Shown: piece by piece, positions 21,841 to 32,230 of the stretch
Layout: each line of letters starts with the position of its first letter
Position numbering within the stretch: the stretch's first letter is position 1
DNA from: Ichthyophis bannanicus
Lineage: Eukaryota; Chordata; Amphibia; Gymnophiona; Ichthyophiidae
Direction: 5' to 3'
DNA: 64,000 bases
Assembly: GCA_033557465.1 (NCBI GenBank)
Contig: CM066033.1
Coordinates: 591,510,438-591,574,437, forward strand
Notes under the pieces: generated by a model
The model's input: only the letters and a program-made list of their open reading frames with translations
Told to the model about the DNA's origin: nothing
The model's database searches: none
Translations under genes and position numbers: made by a program

Positions 21841-22619
21841 GCCAGAACACTATAGCTCCTGGCATGTAGAAATTAAGCCCTTGTGCATTCAGATTCATAG
21901 TGTAGAGGTGGGGCCTTCCAGTATTCTTCTTAATGGTCACTTGTGAGAATACCAAAGTGGAGAAAGTTTTCAGCTACAGGAGGGATCATCAACCAGTGGA
22001 CTTGGAAGTCCTGCTGCAGGAGTGCCCCTGGAGGGGCTTCTGTATGTCTTCCCTCCCCTCCTCCTTGACCCTTGGTGAGCTGTCTTCTGCATAGAATTCA
22101 GTCTTGCCTGGTCTGGTGATTCTAGTGGCTCTGAATTGGCCACACAGACAGCTCTGTTGCACCCGTAGGCAGAGTCTTTTCTCATGTTGCTTCAGGAGAG
22201 AGGCCTTCTTTGGCAGGGGCCCCTTGTGATGGAAGATCCTGTTCCCTTCTCATTTAGGGCTTGGTCCTTGAGAGGCATAGGCTTTTCAAGAAGAGTTACT
22301 CTGGGATGGTAGTGGACACACTTCTGAGGGCTTAACGAGCCTCTATTTCCTTGGCTTATATAAGAGTTTGGAGGGTTTTTGAGAGATAGTGTTCCTCTAA
22401 AGCTCTGGAGGCCAATAAGCGGACATAAGAGCTTTTTTTTTTTTTTTTTTTTTTGTGCAGCCCGGCCTTGACCAGGGGTTAGCCCTGATCTCTCTCAAGG
22501 TTCAGTAGCAGTCCTGGCATGCTACATTGGGTGCATTCAAGGGATGTCCTTGGCTGTGCGCCCTGATGTCTCCTGTTTTTCTTGAGGGAGTGAAGTCGAT
22601 TCATCCACTAGTGCCTCTG

Positions 22620-23330
22620 ATGGTCCCTTAGGGGAGTGTCTTTCTGGTGTTGAAAGTGCTGAAAGGGACCCCTTTGGATCTCCTTTGTGCTGCCTTTGTC
22701 AAAGATTGGACCCTGAAACTGGTGTCAGAGCTGCAGGCCTTGTCCTTCAAGGAATCGCTTTTGGTAATCTTGAATACTTCTGTCTCCTTGTGGACTGTGC
22801 TGTCTTCCTCCCAAAAGTGGTTTCTCCTTTTCACCTTAATCAGACCATCATCCTCCCCTCCTTCTCTGAGGAGGATCTTTGGGCCAACCCTCCTATACAT
22901 CTGGTAGACATGAGGTGGGGTGGTCAAATACCCAGAGGTTACTAATCTCTTCAGTCATTTCAATCACTTCTTTGTCCTCTTCACTAGTCTGAGGAAAGCA
23001 CAGGCAGCAGCTAAGTCCGCTGGTGCCCACTGGATTAAGAAGGCTATTGGTTCAGCATACTTTTTGACTGGAAAACTTGCTGGAGCCTTGGTATCTCCAG
23101 AGGATATCTGTAAGGCAGCTACTTGGTCAACCCTGGGTACGTTTTGTGAAGCACTAAAGGTTGCATTTAGAAGCCAGTACCACCGAGAGGTTCTGTCCAG
23201 AGCGTTGTCTTCCTCTGACTGCTTGGGTTTATCCCACTCATCTGGCCTGGTTTTGCAGGATAAAGAAGATACATTTTACATACCTGATAATTTTCTTTCC
23301 GTGAATCCTGCTAGACCAGTCTAGGACCCA
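22620..23330 (+). pseudogene. DIRS-2 tyrosine recombinase remnant
   Basis: Frames at 22647-22945 carry degraded recombinase sequence (DLLCAAFVKDWTLK, LSFKESLLVI, then FLPKVVSPFHLNQT), followed at 22980-23190 by HWIKKAIGSAYFLTGK, VSPEDICKAATWSTLGTF and FRSQYHREV. DICKAATWS matches DICRAATWS of DIRS-4. The central block with the HxxR motif seems deleted. Confidence 0.75.
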
Positions 23331-23340
23331 CCCTGGAACA

Positions 23341-23519
23341 TTTCTCCTACAGTTTTAGAAGCCATGCTCTCTCTCTTGATTGCCCTGTTGGTCTCAGTGT
23401 CTGAGAAGAGTTATTTACAGTAAGGGAGCCAAATACTTGTTCCAAATGTTTGTTTGTGGTTGGTTACTAATCCTAGTAGTTTTTAGCAAAATCCTTGGCT
23501 GTAAGTTCAATGTTTGTTT
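23341..23519. other. DIRS-2 terminal remnant or spacer
   Basis: No coding sequence. It may be the last part of the DIRS-2 terminal region. The boundary to the following CR1 is near 23520. Confidence 0.35.
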
Positions 23520-24078
23520 GCTTTAACCTTTCTGAAATTTAATGTGGACAAATGCAAAGTTAATGCATCTAGGAAAGAACAACCCAAACTACGGTTACAC
23601 GATGCAAGGTTCCACATTAGGAACCACCTCCTAGAAAAATGATTTAGGTGTCATCGTGGATAATATGTTGAAACCCTCCGCCCAGTATGCAGCAATGGCC
23701 AAGAAAGCAAATAGAATGCTAGGAATCATAAGGAAAGGAATGGAGAATAACACAAAGATATTATAATGCCTCTGTATTGTTCCATGGTGCGACAGCACCT
23801 CAAATATTGTGTGCAATTTTGTTCACTGTATCTTAAAAAGGATATAACAGAGTTAGAAAAGATACAGAGAAGAGCCACCAAAATGGTAAAAGGGGATGGG
23901 AGGATACCCCCTATGAGGAAAAGCTTAAAAGGTTAGGGCTTTTCAATTTGGAAAAGAGACAACTGAGGGGAAATATGATAGAGGTCTATAAATTAATGAA
24001 TGGAATGTAACGGATAAACATAGATCAGTTGTTTACGCCATAAAAAATTAGAAAGACTAGGGGACATGCAATGAAGCT

Positions 24079-25632
24079 TGTAAACGGGGGCGCTGGGTGA
24101 GAATGTCCACAGTCTTGGCAAAGGCAAATATTAATATGACTTGCAAAGGATTGTGGAAAATGTAGTCCATTCATACCAGACTCAGCCGTTCACAATAAAT
24201 TAGTTGTGCTTGCTCGAATGTAAAGCAAAGAAGATATTTTATTTATGGGGTTATTTCTCCCAACACAGATATACTTGGTAGCACATAAATAAGGATACTT
24301 GCTTTCAGTATTATAATTAGAAAAACAAATAAGGAAAAACAACAGCTGAACTTGTTAAGCAATCAAATCAAAGCATAAAGACCTGGATGGGAACAGAAAG
24401 GTCTTTTCTGTAGGCACCTGCTAATATTTTCTTAGCAGTGCTTCAAAGAACAAACAAAACCCACAAAGTAGGAAAAAAAACTGTTCTTTTTCAGGGATAA
24501 CCTCTTGTATCTTCACACACACTCAGAAGTGTCCCTTCAGAGCTCACTGGCAATTAGGCAAGGCTCAATTGCTAACAATTACCAGCTGAAACCCTCTTGG
24601 CTGGTTTACTTTCTATTACGTGGCTCAAATCCTACTCAGAAGCTTTTCTGAGTAGATTAAAGAACAAGTTTATATTTCTTTGTGATGGTTGTTGTATTTT
24701 GTGACAGCATATTACCACAGAAGTTTAGACAGAGAGCAATCCATGCATTCAACATCTCCCCCTTCTTCAACTATCATAGGTTCCATATCATGGATTGGCA
24801 CAGAGGAATTTCTCAATGGAGCACTCTCAGGACAATGCTTGTTTCCCTGCTGTCTTCCCAGTGAAAAGCTAGGGAATAGATCAGTGTTCATACCTGAGCT
24901 TCCATTGCTGTTAGAGTTCCTCTCTAAATATCCTGGCCAGTATGTAGTCCAGTTCATATGTCCAGCCTTCCAATCAAGATCCCTGGACACTGGATCTCTC
25001 TTCACATACCTTCTTGCACTGGTCTTAGGGTCCCTTCCAAGTGCAGCCGTCTCCCTCACAGGTGCCGTCCGGGGATTCCTGGCTCTGCAACCCCACTCCA
25101 CTGGCTTTCCCCAGTCCAATGGTGTATGCTTGCCTCTGGAATGCCTCCCAGTATACGTACTGCTATGGACTCCTTTAGACCTTCCAAATGCTTTTCTCTT
25201 CTTTCTTCCAAAGTGTTTCTTGCTCTCTCTGTCCGTCAGCTCTGGCTTCTGCTGATGATGATGATCAGGATGATCAAGGTGCTTCTGATGATCAAGATGA
25301 TCAAGCTTCTGATGATTCTCTGTAGAATAAGCGTTTCTTTTATCCTGCTTAGATGAATGCTCCACCCTAGCACAGCACAGCTGTGCTGAATCAAGCCCTG
25401 CCCTTGGAGATGAGTGCTTGGGGATTACCTCATAGCCCTCCTGATTGAACACACGTTTCCCCACTTCAGCTCTTCTAATGGCTGTTGGAAACCTGGTGCA
25501 TTCTGGGACTGGTAGTCTTTTATGGAAACATTCTGTTTTATTATTTCTACCAGAACAGACAGGTTGCTTGTTCAGAGTCACTTCACCTCTATTATAGCTC
25601 CTTCCTGAACTATGATAAGCTTCCTTATCACA
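24079..25632 (-). mobile_element. LTR copy B (solo LTR with coding potential)
   Basis: A 1554-bp insertion flanked by AGCT at 24075-24078 and 25633-25636. On the minus strand it starts TGTGATAAGGAAGC and ends CGTTTACA (TG...CA). A minus-strand AATAAA lies near 24240, towards the 3' end. The CR1 halves on either side join at this site, which proves a discrete insertion. It is similar along its whole length to copies A and C. Confidence 0.88.
24712..25632 (-). CDS. LTR-encoded basic protein, copy B, intact frame
   Basis: An open frame of 306 codons plus stop, starting exactly at the first base of the LTR and ending within it. It begins CDKEAYHSSGRSY and ends MDCSLSKLLW. Conserved blocks with copy C are TLNKQPV, HKRLPVPEC, EVIPKHSS, PLDW, ARRYV, DPVSRD, DWKAGH, TYWPGY, SSVP and PMIV. 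The middle (about residues 90-115) is a His/Asp/Gln-rich variable stretch. No Met occurs in the first 200 or so codons from the LTR edge, so translation would have to enter from upstream. Lys/Arg richness is compatible with nucleic-acid binding, but function is unknown. Confidence 0.6.
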   Translation of the reverse strand, partial: CDKEAYHSSGRSYNRGEVTLNKQPVCSGRNNKTECFHKRLPVPECTRFPTAIRRAEVGKRVFNQEGYEVIPKHSSPRAGLDSAQLCCARVEHSSKQDKRNAYSTENHQKLDHLDHQKHLDHPDHHHQQKPELTDRESKKHFGRKKRKAFGRSKGVHSSTYTGRHSRGKHTPLDWGKPVEWGCRARNPRTAPVRETAALGRDPKTSARRYVKRDPVSRDLDWKAGHMNWTTYWPGYLERNSNSNGSSGMNTDLFPSFSLGRQQGNKHCPESAPLRNSSVPIHDMEPMIVEEGGDVECMDCSLSKLLW

Positions 25633-25935
25633 AGCTACAACGTAACCCATTTAAGCAAACTCTGGAATTAGTTACCAGAGGATGTAGTAAAAGCTGATAG
25701 TGTAGCTGGGTTTAAAATAGGTTTGGACAAGTTCCTGAAGGAAAGGTCCATAAACCATTGTTTAAGAGGATCTGAGAAATCCATTGCTTTCCCCAAGATG
25801 AGCTTGTGGAACCTGTGTGCCTTTTTGTAAACCTGCCAGGTACTTGTGACCTGGATTGGCCACTGTTGGAAACGGGATGCTAGGTTTGATGGATCTTGGT
25901 CTGACCCAGTATGGCATGTCTTATGTTCTTATGAT

Positions 25936-26250
25936 ACCCCCACTGCCGTCAACCTCCGCTTTTTACATGGAACTTCTATCCATAGAGATTTTACAGTATA
26001 TTTTGTTTCCTGCAAAACTTTAGCCTGTGTGACTCAATGCCCTCTCTAACATAGAGCGCAGCCCCACCACCAGTTTGATCTACTCTTATTACGATATAGT
26101 TTGTACCAGGTATCACAGTGTCTCATTAGCTGTCCTCCTTCTACCAGGTCTCCGAGATGCCAGTCATATCTAACCTTTCATTTAGTGCTATATATTCTAA
26201 CTCTCCGATCTTATTTTTTAGACTTCTGCATTTGCATACAGGCATTTTAA
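25936..26250 (-). mobile_element. CR1 endonuclease 5' fragment, antisense
   Basis: The reverse complement matches 9240-9540 of the sense CR1. It includes GAGTTAGAATATATAGCACT, AATGAAAGGTTAGATATGA and the start of the endonuclease. It abuts the 3' end of the sense CR1 fragment at 25932. Confidence 0.85.
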
Positions 26251-26256
26251 AGATTG

Positions 26257-26395
26257 AACATAAGAAGATAAGATATGCCATACTGGGTCAGACCAAGGTC
26301 CATCAAGCCCAGTATCCTCTTTCCAACAGTGGCCAATCTAGGTCATACGTACCTAGCAGTTTCCCCAAAAGACACAGGTATTTTATTAATATTAA
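26257..26395 (-). mobile_element. CR1 3'-end fragment, antisense
   Basis: The + strand reads GATATGCCATACTGGGTCAG and CCTAGCAGTTTCCCC, the reverse complement of the CR1 3' terminus at 13060-13165. It lies between the ORF1-like frame and the endonuclease fragment, both on the same strand. Confidence 0.85.
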
Positions 26396-26403
26396 TCTGG
26401 TTA

Positions 26404-26748
26404 TTAGTTGATATGTGTAATCTTAGCGACAGGATCACTTTCTGCCACACCAAGGTAATGCTCTCCTTTCACGTGACCTCTATCTTCTATGGCAACTGAG
26501 AAGCTGCCAGATTGGAGGTGGGACTTCAGTACTATGTCCCTGTAGGTCTCGTCTATGTACTTCTTTGTCTTCCTCATGTCTTCTGCTACTCTGGCCTCCA
26601 GAGGTTGGATTCCTTCCCTGAGGGCAAAGATCTCCTTGCACCTAGTGCACACGTAAGACACCTCGCCTACTAGGAGAAAATCGTACATGTGACACACAGT
26701 ACAAAAGAGTGGATAGCTCCCATCTCGTTGCTGGACTGCTGTCTGCAT
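26404..26748 (-). CDS. CR1 ORF1-like Cys-rich protein, partial
   Basis: A 114-residue minus-strand frame with paired cysteines CTVC (residues 16-19) and CTRC (34-37), followed by a predicted helical stretch LREGIQPLEARVAEDMRKTK. A CxxC/CxxC motif followed by a coiled coil is the layout expected for an RNA-binding LINE ORF1p. Antisense CR1 endonuclease sequence lies downstream on the same strand, so this is probably ORF1 of that CR1 copy. Alternatively it could belong to another repeat family. The stop lies near a CR1-tail insertion, so the C-terminus is probably truncated. Confidence 0.45.
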   Translation of the reverse strand: MQTAVQQRDGSYPLFCTVCHMYDFLLVGEVSYVCTRCKEIFALREGIQPLEARVAEDMRKTKKYIDETYRDIVLKSHLQSGSFSVAIEDRGHVKGEHYLGVAESDPVAKITHIN

Positions 26749-26749
26749 C

Positions 26750-27400
26750 TTAGTTTTAAGGTTTTGTTTAGCTATTTAAGTTGTTTACTTAAAATTGCTA
26801 GGGATACTTGTACTGATACAGCTATACCAATTACCCTTAAGGGACTTTGATCACCTCAAGATTAATAACTTCAAGGCCTTAGTCTATTCCTGGTGATGAT
26901 AACCAGCTAAACGCAAAAGTGACTTTGACCGCCTTTCCCCCTTAAATAGGTTTAAAATCTATAAAGCTAAGATTATGCTTGGGGTGGGTGGGAGTGAACT
27001 AACACTTAGTAAAGTGTGACCTGTACTTCTGAGGTGATCTGTTAAAAATTTCCTGGGTGATTCACACAGCTCTTGATTTGATAGAGGGGGTCTTTCAAAT
27101 TGCCCTTTTGACCTTTTACTTGGCTTGAACACTTATTGAAAACAAATTACAAGATCTCTTCCCTCCTGTGGAAGGCTTCTTTGTAAGGTATCTAGAAACA
27201 ATTTTTCTTTCAACTCAAAGAATATTTTACCCTATTCTTCCTTGTTGGGCACTCCAGACATAAGTAGCTCACGCGGTAAATGACTGAATTAAAAAAAAAA
27301 AAAAGGATTTGCGGCAGCTGGACATTGAATTGACTGAGCAGCACCCAAAAAAACAAAACAAAACAGAAAAAGGTGAGCACAAGTGAGAACCACCAGGCAG
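26750..27400. other. Possible CR1 5' region and unassigned DNA
   Basis: The first 300 bases may be the 5' untranslated region of the antisense CR1. The rest, including an A run at about 27291-27304, holds no recognised gene. Confidence 0.35.
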
Positions 27401-27713
27401 AGGGGAGAGGGTTCTCTTCTCACCCATGTTTGCTGCCACATGACGGGGAGTAACGTGAACCACTCATTTGCTGTGGTGGCCTCCTCTGCAGTGAGGTACA
27501 AACCCGCAGAAGCCCGGATCCCTCTCTCCGGTCTCTGCTCGACATCACTGGGGATTTTTGTGGTGAGTGCCTTCTGTGTGTTTGCGTGCATATGTTTTGG
27601 TCTCTCCCTTCGCTTACCATCATCTGGAAAGGCTCCATGGGTGAGGTTTGCCTTGGCTGGGGCTCATCGGCGCATTCTGGTTTTGGCGAGGGGGGAGACC
27701 TTTTGGTGCTGAC

Positions 27714-29330
27714 ATGGCCTTTGTTAAACCCATCTGCGGGACACGACTGGGAACAGTCTCAACGGCCGGGCTCTGCTGTCTGTACTCAGAGGAGAGCAGG
27801 ACAGCAGAGCTGCCTCTTCAGGCCTCCCAGCATGCTGAAGATTTGGATGCAGGCTTGTTGAAGGCTTCCCTGCCCCATATGGATCATTTTGGGCACCAAA
27901 ATCAGCCACCTTGGGCTATATGGAGGGAGGAAAGGAGAAAGAGAGTTCTGTTAAGGGCTCTGGGAAACAGGCTAAGGTGAAGAAGTGCTATTGCATGGAG
28001 GAACCAGTGTCTTGGATTCAGGGATGCCTTTTTCCCCCGAATTTGTCCTCCTGTTACATAAAGCCTTTTGTCTGAAGCAGGTCTGGCTAAGGAAAGTGGC
28101 AAGAGCCCAGTGGCGGAGGGGACGTATCAGGGGATCTGTGTGCCCTGGTGGATGTGTCAGAGGCCCTGCTGGCCAAACGGAGACAGGAGGACCCCAAAGT
28201 GGGGCTTCTGTCCGACCCAGGTTCCCCAGACTCCCTGGCTTTGGCAGCGGTGGCAGAGAAGGCCAAGGATGACTGGGATGAGGATTATGGCCTGGAGTTG
28301 GGCGCTGAGTGACATTTGGAGAATGAGCCCACTGTAGTGCGGGTGTTTCGCAGGGAGGAGCAGGCAGCCCTTAACATGATGATGGGTCCATCGGCAAAAG
28401 AGCTTACACTGGAGGATTCATTGCTGCAAGGGCTTCGGTCGCAAGATTTTTTCTCGTTGCATAAGGCCATCAAACAAATGATTGATACAGAGTGGGAGCT
28501 GCCAGAAGCAGGCACGAGAGAGATGTGCACTATTTCTAGGCTGTACCCTCTCGCCCTGGAGGAGAGAGAGAGTTTCTCAAGCTCCTGAAAGTGGATGTCC
28601 TGGTTTTGGCAATGACAAGAGAGACCACCATCCCAGTGGAAGGCGGCACCATGTTACGGGATGCACAAGACGCAGGCTGGAGACCATGCTCAAGCAGGCC
28701 GAGGCGAATGTGTTCTTTCTTCAAACCTCAGTTTGCAGTACATATGTGTTCAGGGCTTGCCTCCGCTGGGTCTGGGGCCCGGCAGTGTCAGGAGCCGGCT
28801 TGGATGAGGTTTGGCTGTAATCGGGAGCGGCCTATTTGGCAGATGCCTTTTTATTTTTATTTATTTATGTGACTTTTATACCGCTATTTTGAGTAATCCA
28901 TAGCAGTTTACATTATTATGATCCGATTTGGTTGTCCTCAAAGAGCATGACCTCAGCGATGGCTGCTCTTTGGCTCCTCTGGCTGCGGAACTGGTCCGTG
29001 GACATTCTTCCAAGATACACATTTCCAAGTTGCCATTTAGGGGCAAACAACTGTTTGGGGAGGCTCTCAAGAAGTTGGTCAAGGACCTGGGGGATTCCAA
29101 GAGTGGGCGTCTCCCAGAAGACAAGCCCAGGGGAACGAAGTTGGGCAGGACTGATAGAGGGCAGCCCCAGGATTTTCTGAGATTTTGGATGACTCTGTGT
29201 CTTTTCAGCAGGGGCAGTTCCCAGCTTGAGGTAACCCATCTTTTCGTGGCCAGGCTATGGGCAGGGGGTTCTACCCGACCGCTGTTGGCTTGGCAAAGAA
29301 GTTCCAGTAAATCGAGGGGTACCTGAGAGG
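27714..29330 (+). pseudogene. DIRS-3 gag-like protein, broken
   Basis: Starts with MAFVKPICGTRLGTVSTAGL, parallel to DIRS-4 CGTRRGTVSDTGVCRGC, but the second cysteine pair is degraded. Later blocks are VVRVFRREEQAALNMMM (about 28335-28385), EDSLLQGLRSQDFFSLHKAI, MIDTEWELPEAGTRE, SKLPFRGKQLFGEALKKLV (about 29020-29080) and GDSKSGRLPEDKPRG, which match the DIRS-4 gag in order. Frameshifts and stops separate them, and an A/T-rich tail fragment is inserted at about 28846-28925. Confidence 0.75.
28846..28925 (-). mobile_element. SINE/LINE tail fragment in DIRS-3 gag
   Basis: The + strand TTTATTTATTTATGTGACTT followed by TATACCGCTA and GTAATCCATAGCAGTTTACA is the reverse of a LINE/SINE end with an AATA tail. 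It interrupts the gag-coding sequence. Confidence 0.65.
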
Positions 29331-29339
29331 AGAAACTGG

Positions 29340-31010
29340 TTGGAGACCGCTTCTGGCTCCTTTACTCCGCTTGTGTCCGGTTCACACAGAACCAGTGAGT
29401 GTTTGAAAATCATAAGGGAGGGCTATGTGCTGGAGCTAGTGTGGCCCATCTGGGATGCCTTTCTGGTCTCGCCTTGCAAATCCCCAATGAAGCGGGTGGC
29501 AGTCCCTGGTATCCTGGACAGCCTCTTCTGGCTTGGGGCCACTTACCCCATGCTGGCGGAACAGTGCGGGTTAGGCCAATACTCCATATACGTCATCCCC
29601 AAACAGGAAGGGTTGTTCCGTCCCATTCGTAACCTCAAGTTTATCAACAAGGCGTTGCGGGTGCCGCACTTCCACATGGAGATTCTGCAGTCCATGATTG
29701 TGGCGGTGTGAAGGGGAGAGTTCCTCATCTTCTTGGATCTCACAGAAGCGTATCTTCACAGCCCGATCCGCGGTGTGCATCAATGCTTTGTCTGCTTTGC
29801 AGTGCCTATGAGGCATTTTCAGTTCTGCGTGCTGCCGTTCGGTCTTACCGCTGCGCCATGCACCTTCACTAAGATCATGGTGGTCGTGGCCTCGGCTCTG
29901 CATCCCAAAGGGGTCCGGGTCCATCCCTACTTGGATGACTGACTCATCCAGGCAAAGTCCCCAGAGGAAAGTTGGCAGGTCACCCGGTGAGTTGTAGAGC
30001 TGTTGCAGGGCTTAGGCTAGATGGTGAACTTCGACAAGAGCCAGCTGAGGCTGGCCTAAATTCTGACATATTTGAAGGCACAATTCGATACCCGAGAGGT
30101 CTGGGTGGCCCTACCTCCAGATTATGTGGGAAAGCTCCTGGAGCAGGTGCTCCTCTTTCTCGCAGTGGGCCAACCTATGGCCTGGCATTATCTGCAACTC
30201 CATGATAGCCACCATAGATCTGGTCACCTGGCTTGGGCTCTTCAGCATGTGCTTCTATTGCACTGGTTTCCCCCCCCCCCCCCCGCCACCACCATGGGAT
30301 GCCCTTTTTGCAGAGGTGGTGCACGACAGCCTGGAGTGGTGGCTGTCTGCTCCGGTGATGACGGCGCATCTCCCCCTGCAGACCTCTTCTTGGGTGATAG
30401 TGACAGATGATAGCTGTCTTGCTGGTTGGGGGACTCATTGTCTGGACCAGTTTACGCAGGGCCAGTGGTCTAGGGAAGAAGTGGCCTGTTCCAGCAACAT
30501 GTTGGAGCTCCGAGCTGTGTTCTGGGCGCTGTTCCACTTTGAATATCTCCTGTGCAGCCGTGTGGTGTGTGTCTTCTTGGATAATGTGACGGCAGTGGCC
30601 TACATCATTCATCAGGGGGGCACAGTCTGAATGTCTCCCGTGCAGCTGGGCGGTGTGTGTCTTCTTAGACAATGCGATGGCAGTGGCCTACAAAAATCAT
30701 CATGGGGGCTCGGTCAGCATGCCAATGATAGAAGAGACAGTGCCCCTGCTGCAGTGGGTAGAAGAGCACCTACTGGCACTCTCAGCAGCACATGGACAAT
30801 GTTCAGACGGACTTCCTCAGCTACTGCTGGGTGGACCCAGCGAAGTAGGCCCTGGCAGAGACTGTGTTCCACTGCTACTGCAGTGCTGGGGTCAGCCGAT
30901 CATGGACGTGATGGCCTTGGTGATTAGTGCCAAGTTGAGCTATTTCCTCAGCAGGCAGCATGAGAACATGTCAGAGGGCCTCGACGCACTGGTGCAGCGG
31001 TGACCCAAGG
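29340..31010 (+). pseudogene. DIRS-3 reverse transcriptase and RNase H
   Basis: RT motifs are VSPCKSPMKRVAVPGIL, YSIYVIPKQEGLFRPI, FLDLTEAYLHSPI (catalytic Asp), FCVLPFGLTAAPCTFTKIM and VHPYLDD (YLDD active site, about 29920-29941). RNase H follows with VTDDSCLAGWGTHC (about 30400-30440), NMLELRAVFWAL (catalytic Glu) and CVFLDNVTAVAY (catalytic Asp). Stops occur at about 29709 and directly after YLDD, and the frame changes near 30050. A segment of RNase H is duplicated in tandem. A near-end block WGQPIMDVMALVISAK (about 30890-30940) begins the methyltransferase-like region. Confidence 0.88.
30545..30715 (+). repeat. Tandem duplication within RNase H
   Basis: Two adjacent segments of about 86 bases (about 30545-30630 and 30631-30715) share TGTGTGTCTTCTT, GACAAT/GATAAT, GCAGTGGCCTAC and CATCA...GGGGG. 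They encode CVFLDNVTAVAYIIHQGG and CVFLDNAMAVAYKNHHGG. The second copy is in a different frame. Confidence 0.75.
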
Positions 31011-32060
31011 GCAGTCTCCTGTATGTCTTTCCTCTGGCTGCTGATTAGCTGAGTTTTCCACAGGATAGGTCCACACCAGAGGCAGGTGATCCTGATTGTG
31101 CCAGACTGGCCAAGGAGGCCATGGTACGCAGATCTCATCGGGTTCCGTGGCACCTCCCTATGCAGGATGGGCTGCTGGTCTAGGGGCTGGTGCTCATGTC
31201 TCAGGTAGATTGGCTCTCGCATATGGGCCTGGCTCTTGACAGGGCAAGATCAAGCAAGTGGGGATATTCCCCCATGGTGGTAGTGACTCTGCTCAAAGTC
31301 CATAAACTGTTGACCTCGCTATCCTATGTCAGGGTCTGGAGGACCTTTGAAAGTGATGTGGGGTTAGAGGCCTGGCGGCACTCCCTGTCTCTATATCGCA
31401 GGTGCTGACATTCTTTAGGCCAAGCTGGACAAGGGCTTGGTGTTCGCCATGTTGCAAGTCCAGGTGGCAGCACTGGCCTTCTATCGGGACAGAATTAAGG
31501 GGATATCGTCTGTTTTCTCCAGGCAGTGAAGCAGGTTCGCCCACCACAGCAGGAGGTATTTCCACCTTGGGGCCTGAATCTTGTCCTGTCAACCTTGACG
31601 GAAGCACCATTTAAACCACTGAGAGAGGCTGAAGGTGGTGGTCTTGGTGACAGTCTGCTCAGCCCAGCACATCTTGGAGCTACGGGCTTTGTTGTGCTGG
31701 GAGCCTTTTCTGGTATTCCATCCGGAGAAGGTTTTTCTGCAGATGGTGCCCTCCTTCTTGCCGAAGGTGGTGTTCTCCTTTCATGTGAATCAGCCCATTT
31801 CCCTCCCTGTCTTGCATTTGGGTGGGACTCCGGGGGAGGATGGATGCTTGAGATTTTTGGATGCCTGGTGGGTTCTCCTGATCTACCTGCGTCAGACAGA
31901 GCCATTCCGACAGTCTTACCACCTTTTTGTGCTGTTCAGCAGTGCACGGAGAGGAGCTGTGGCCTCCAAGGTGTCCATCTCATGCTGGCTTTGGGAGGCC
32001 ATTGCCATCTGCTTTGTGACTCCAATACTGGCCAGGCTCCCTAGTAGGGGAGAGCAGCGA
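31011..32060 (+). pseudogene. DIRS-3 methyltransferase-like end and tyrosine recombinase
   Basis: YVFP (about 31020) is the start of the PPW-type methyltransferase motif, then disrupted. Recombinase parts are VVTLLKVHKLLTSLSYVRVW (about 31279-31338), FAMLQVQVAALAFYRDRI (about 31445-31497), LVTVCSAQHILELRALLC (about 31638-31695; the catalytic Arg position reads Gln here) and FLPKVVFSFHVNQPISLP (about 31755-31810). The C-terminal part from AVASKVSISCW onward loses similarity, and the HxxR and Tyr motifs are missing. Inactive. Confidence 0.75.
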
Positions 32061-32230
32061 AGCTAGTTTCTCGCTCAGTCTCCTCCACCTGCTGGTCAAG
32101 GGGCACAACCCATGTGTCTGGACTGGACTGGAGGGATTTAAGGAAAGGCAATTAGCAGGTAAGACCTAATTACTCCTTCTCCCCCTGCTGGATAAAGTGG
32201 CAACAGCTCCAGGATTAAGGTGAGAATGAT

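Larger units (their letters stand above)
18990..23340 (+). mobile_element. DIRS-2: strongly decayed DIRS retrotransposon
   Basis: A DIRS element with parts in the expected order: 5' region (about 18990-19600), gag remnants (about 19640-20560), RT (about 20690-21080), RNase H remnant (about 21590-21840), methyltransferase-like remnant (about 22090-22200) and tyrosine recombinase (about 22620-23260). It ends with ACATACCTGATAATTTTCTT and a CTAGACCAGTCTAGGACC block that resembles the DIRS terminal region. Many stops and frameshifts, an internal SINE (20110-20345) and a short LINE/SINE-tail insertion (21095-21240, with TACAGCGCTGCCTTGTAGCG) make it clearly dead. Confidence 0.8.
23520..25932 (+). 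mobile_element. CR1 fragment split by LTR copy B
   Basis: The CR1 RT C-terminal region and 3' end in sense orientation. The left half (23520-24078) aligns with 12300-12835 of the better CR1, including TACACGATGCAAGGTTCCAC. The right half (25637-25932) continues at ACTCTGGAATTAGTTACCAG and ends CTTATGTTCTTATG. The two halves meet at the AGCT where LTR copy B sits. The frame has several stops and deletions, so this is an older CR1 copy. Confidence 0.88.
27400..32230 (+). mobile_element. DIRS-3: DIRS retrotransposon, moderately decayed
   Basis: Parts in order are 5' region (27400-27710), gag (27714-29330), RT (29340-30000), RNase H (30380-30840), methyltransferase-like part (30890-31170), tyrosine recombinase (31190-32050) and right terminal region with GACTGGACTGGAGGGATTTA and GCAATTAGCAGGTAAGACCT (32115-32180). 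The core RT motifs are retained but interrupted by stops. A short A/T-rich SINE/LINE tail (28846-28925) and an RNase H duplication (30545-30715) are internal changes. Confidence 0.85.

Noticed and set aside
31495..31905. Minus-strand and alternate-frame proteins of 130-170 codons
   Set aside because: Shadows of the DIRS-3 recombinase, where a GC-rich sequence keeps other frames open.
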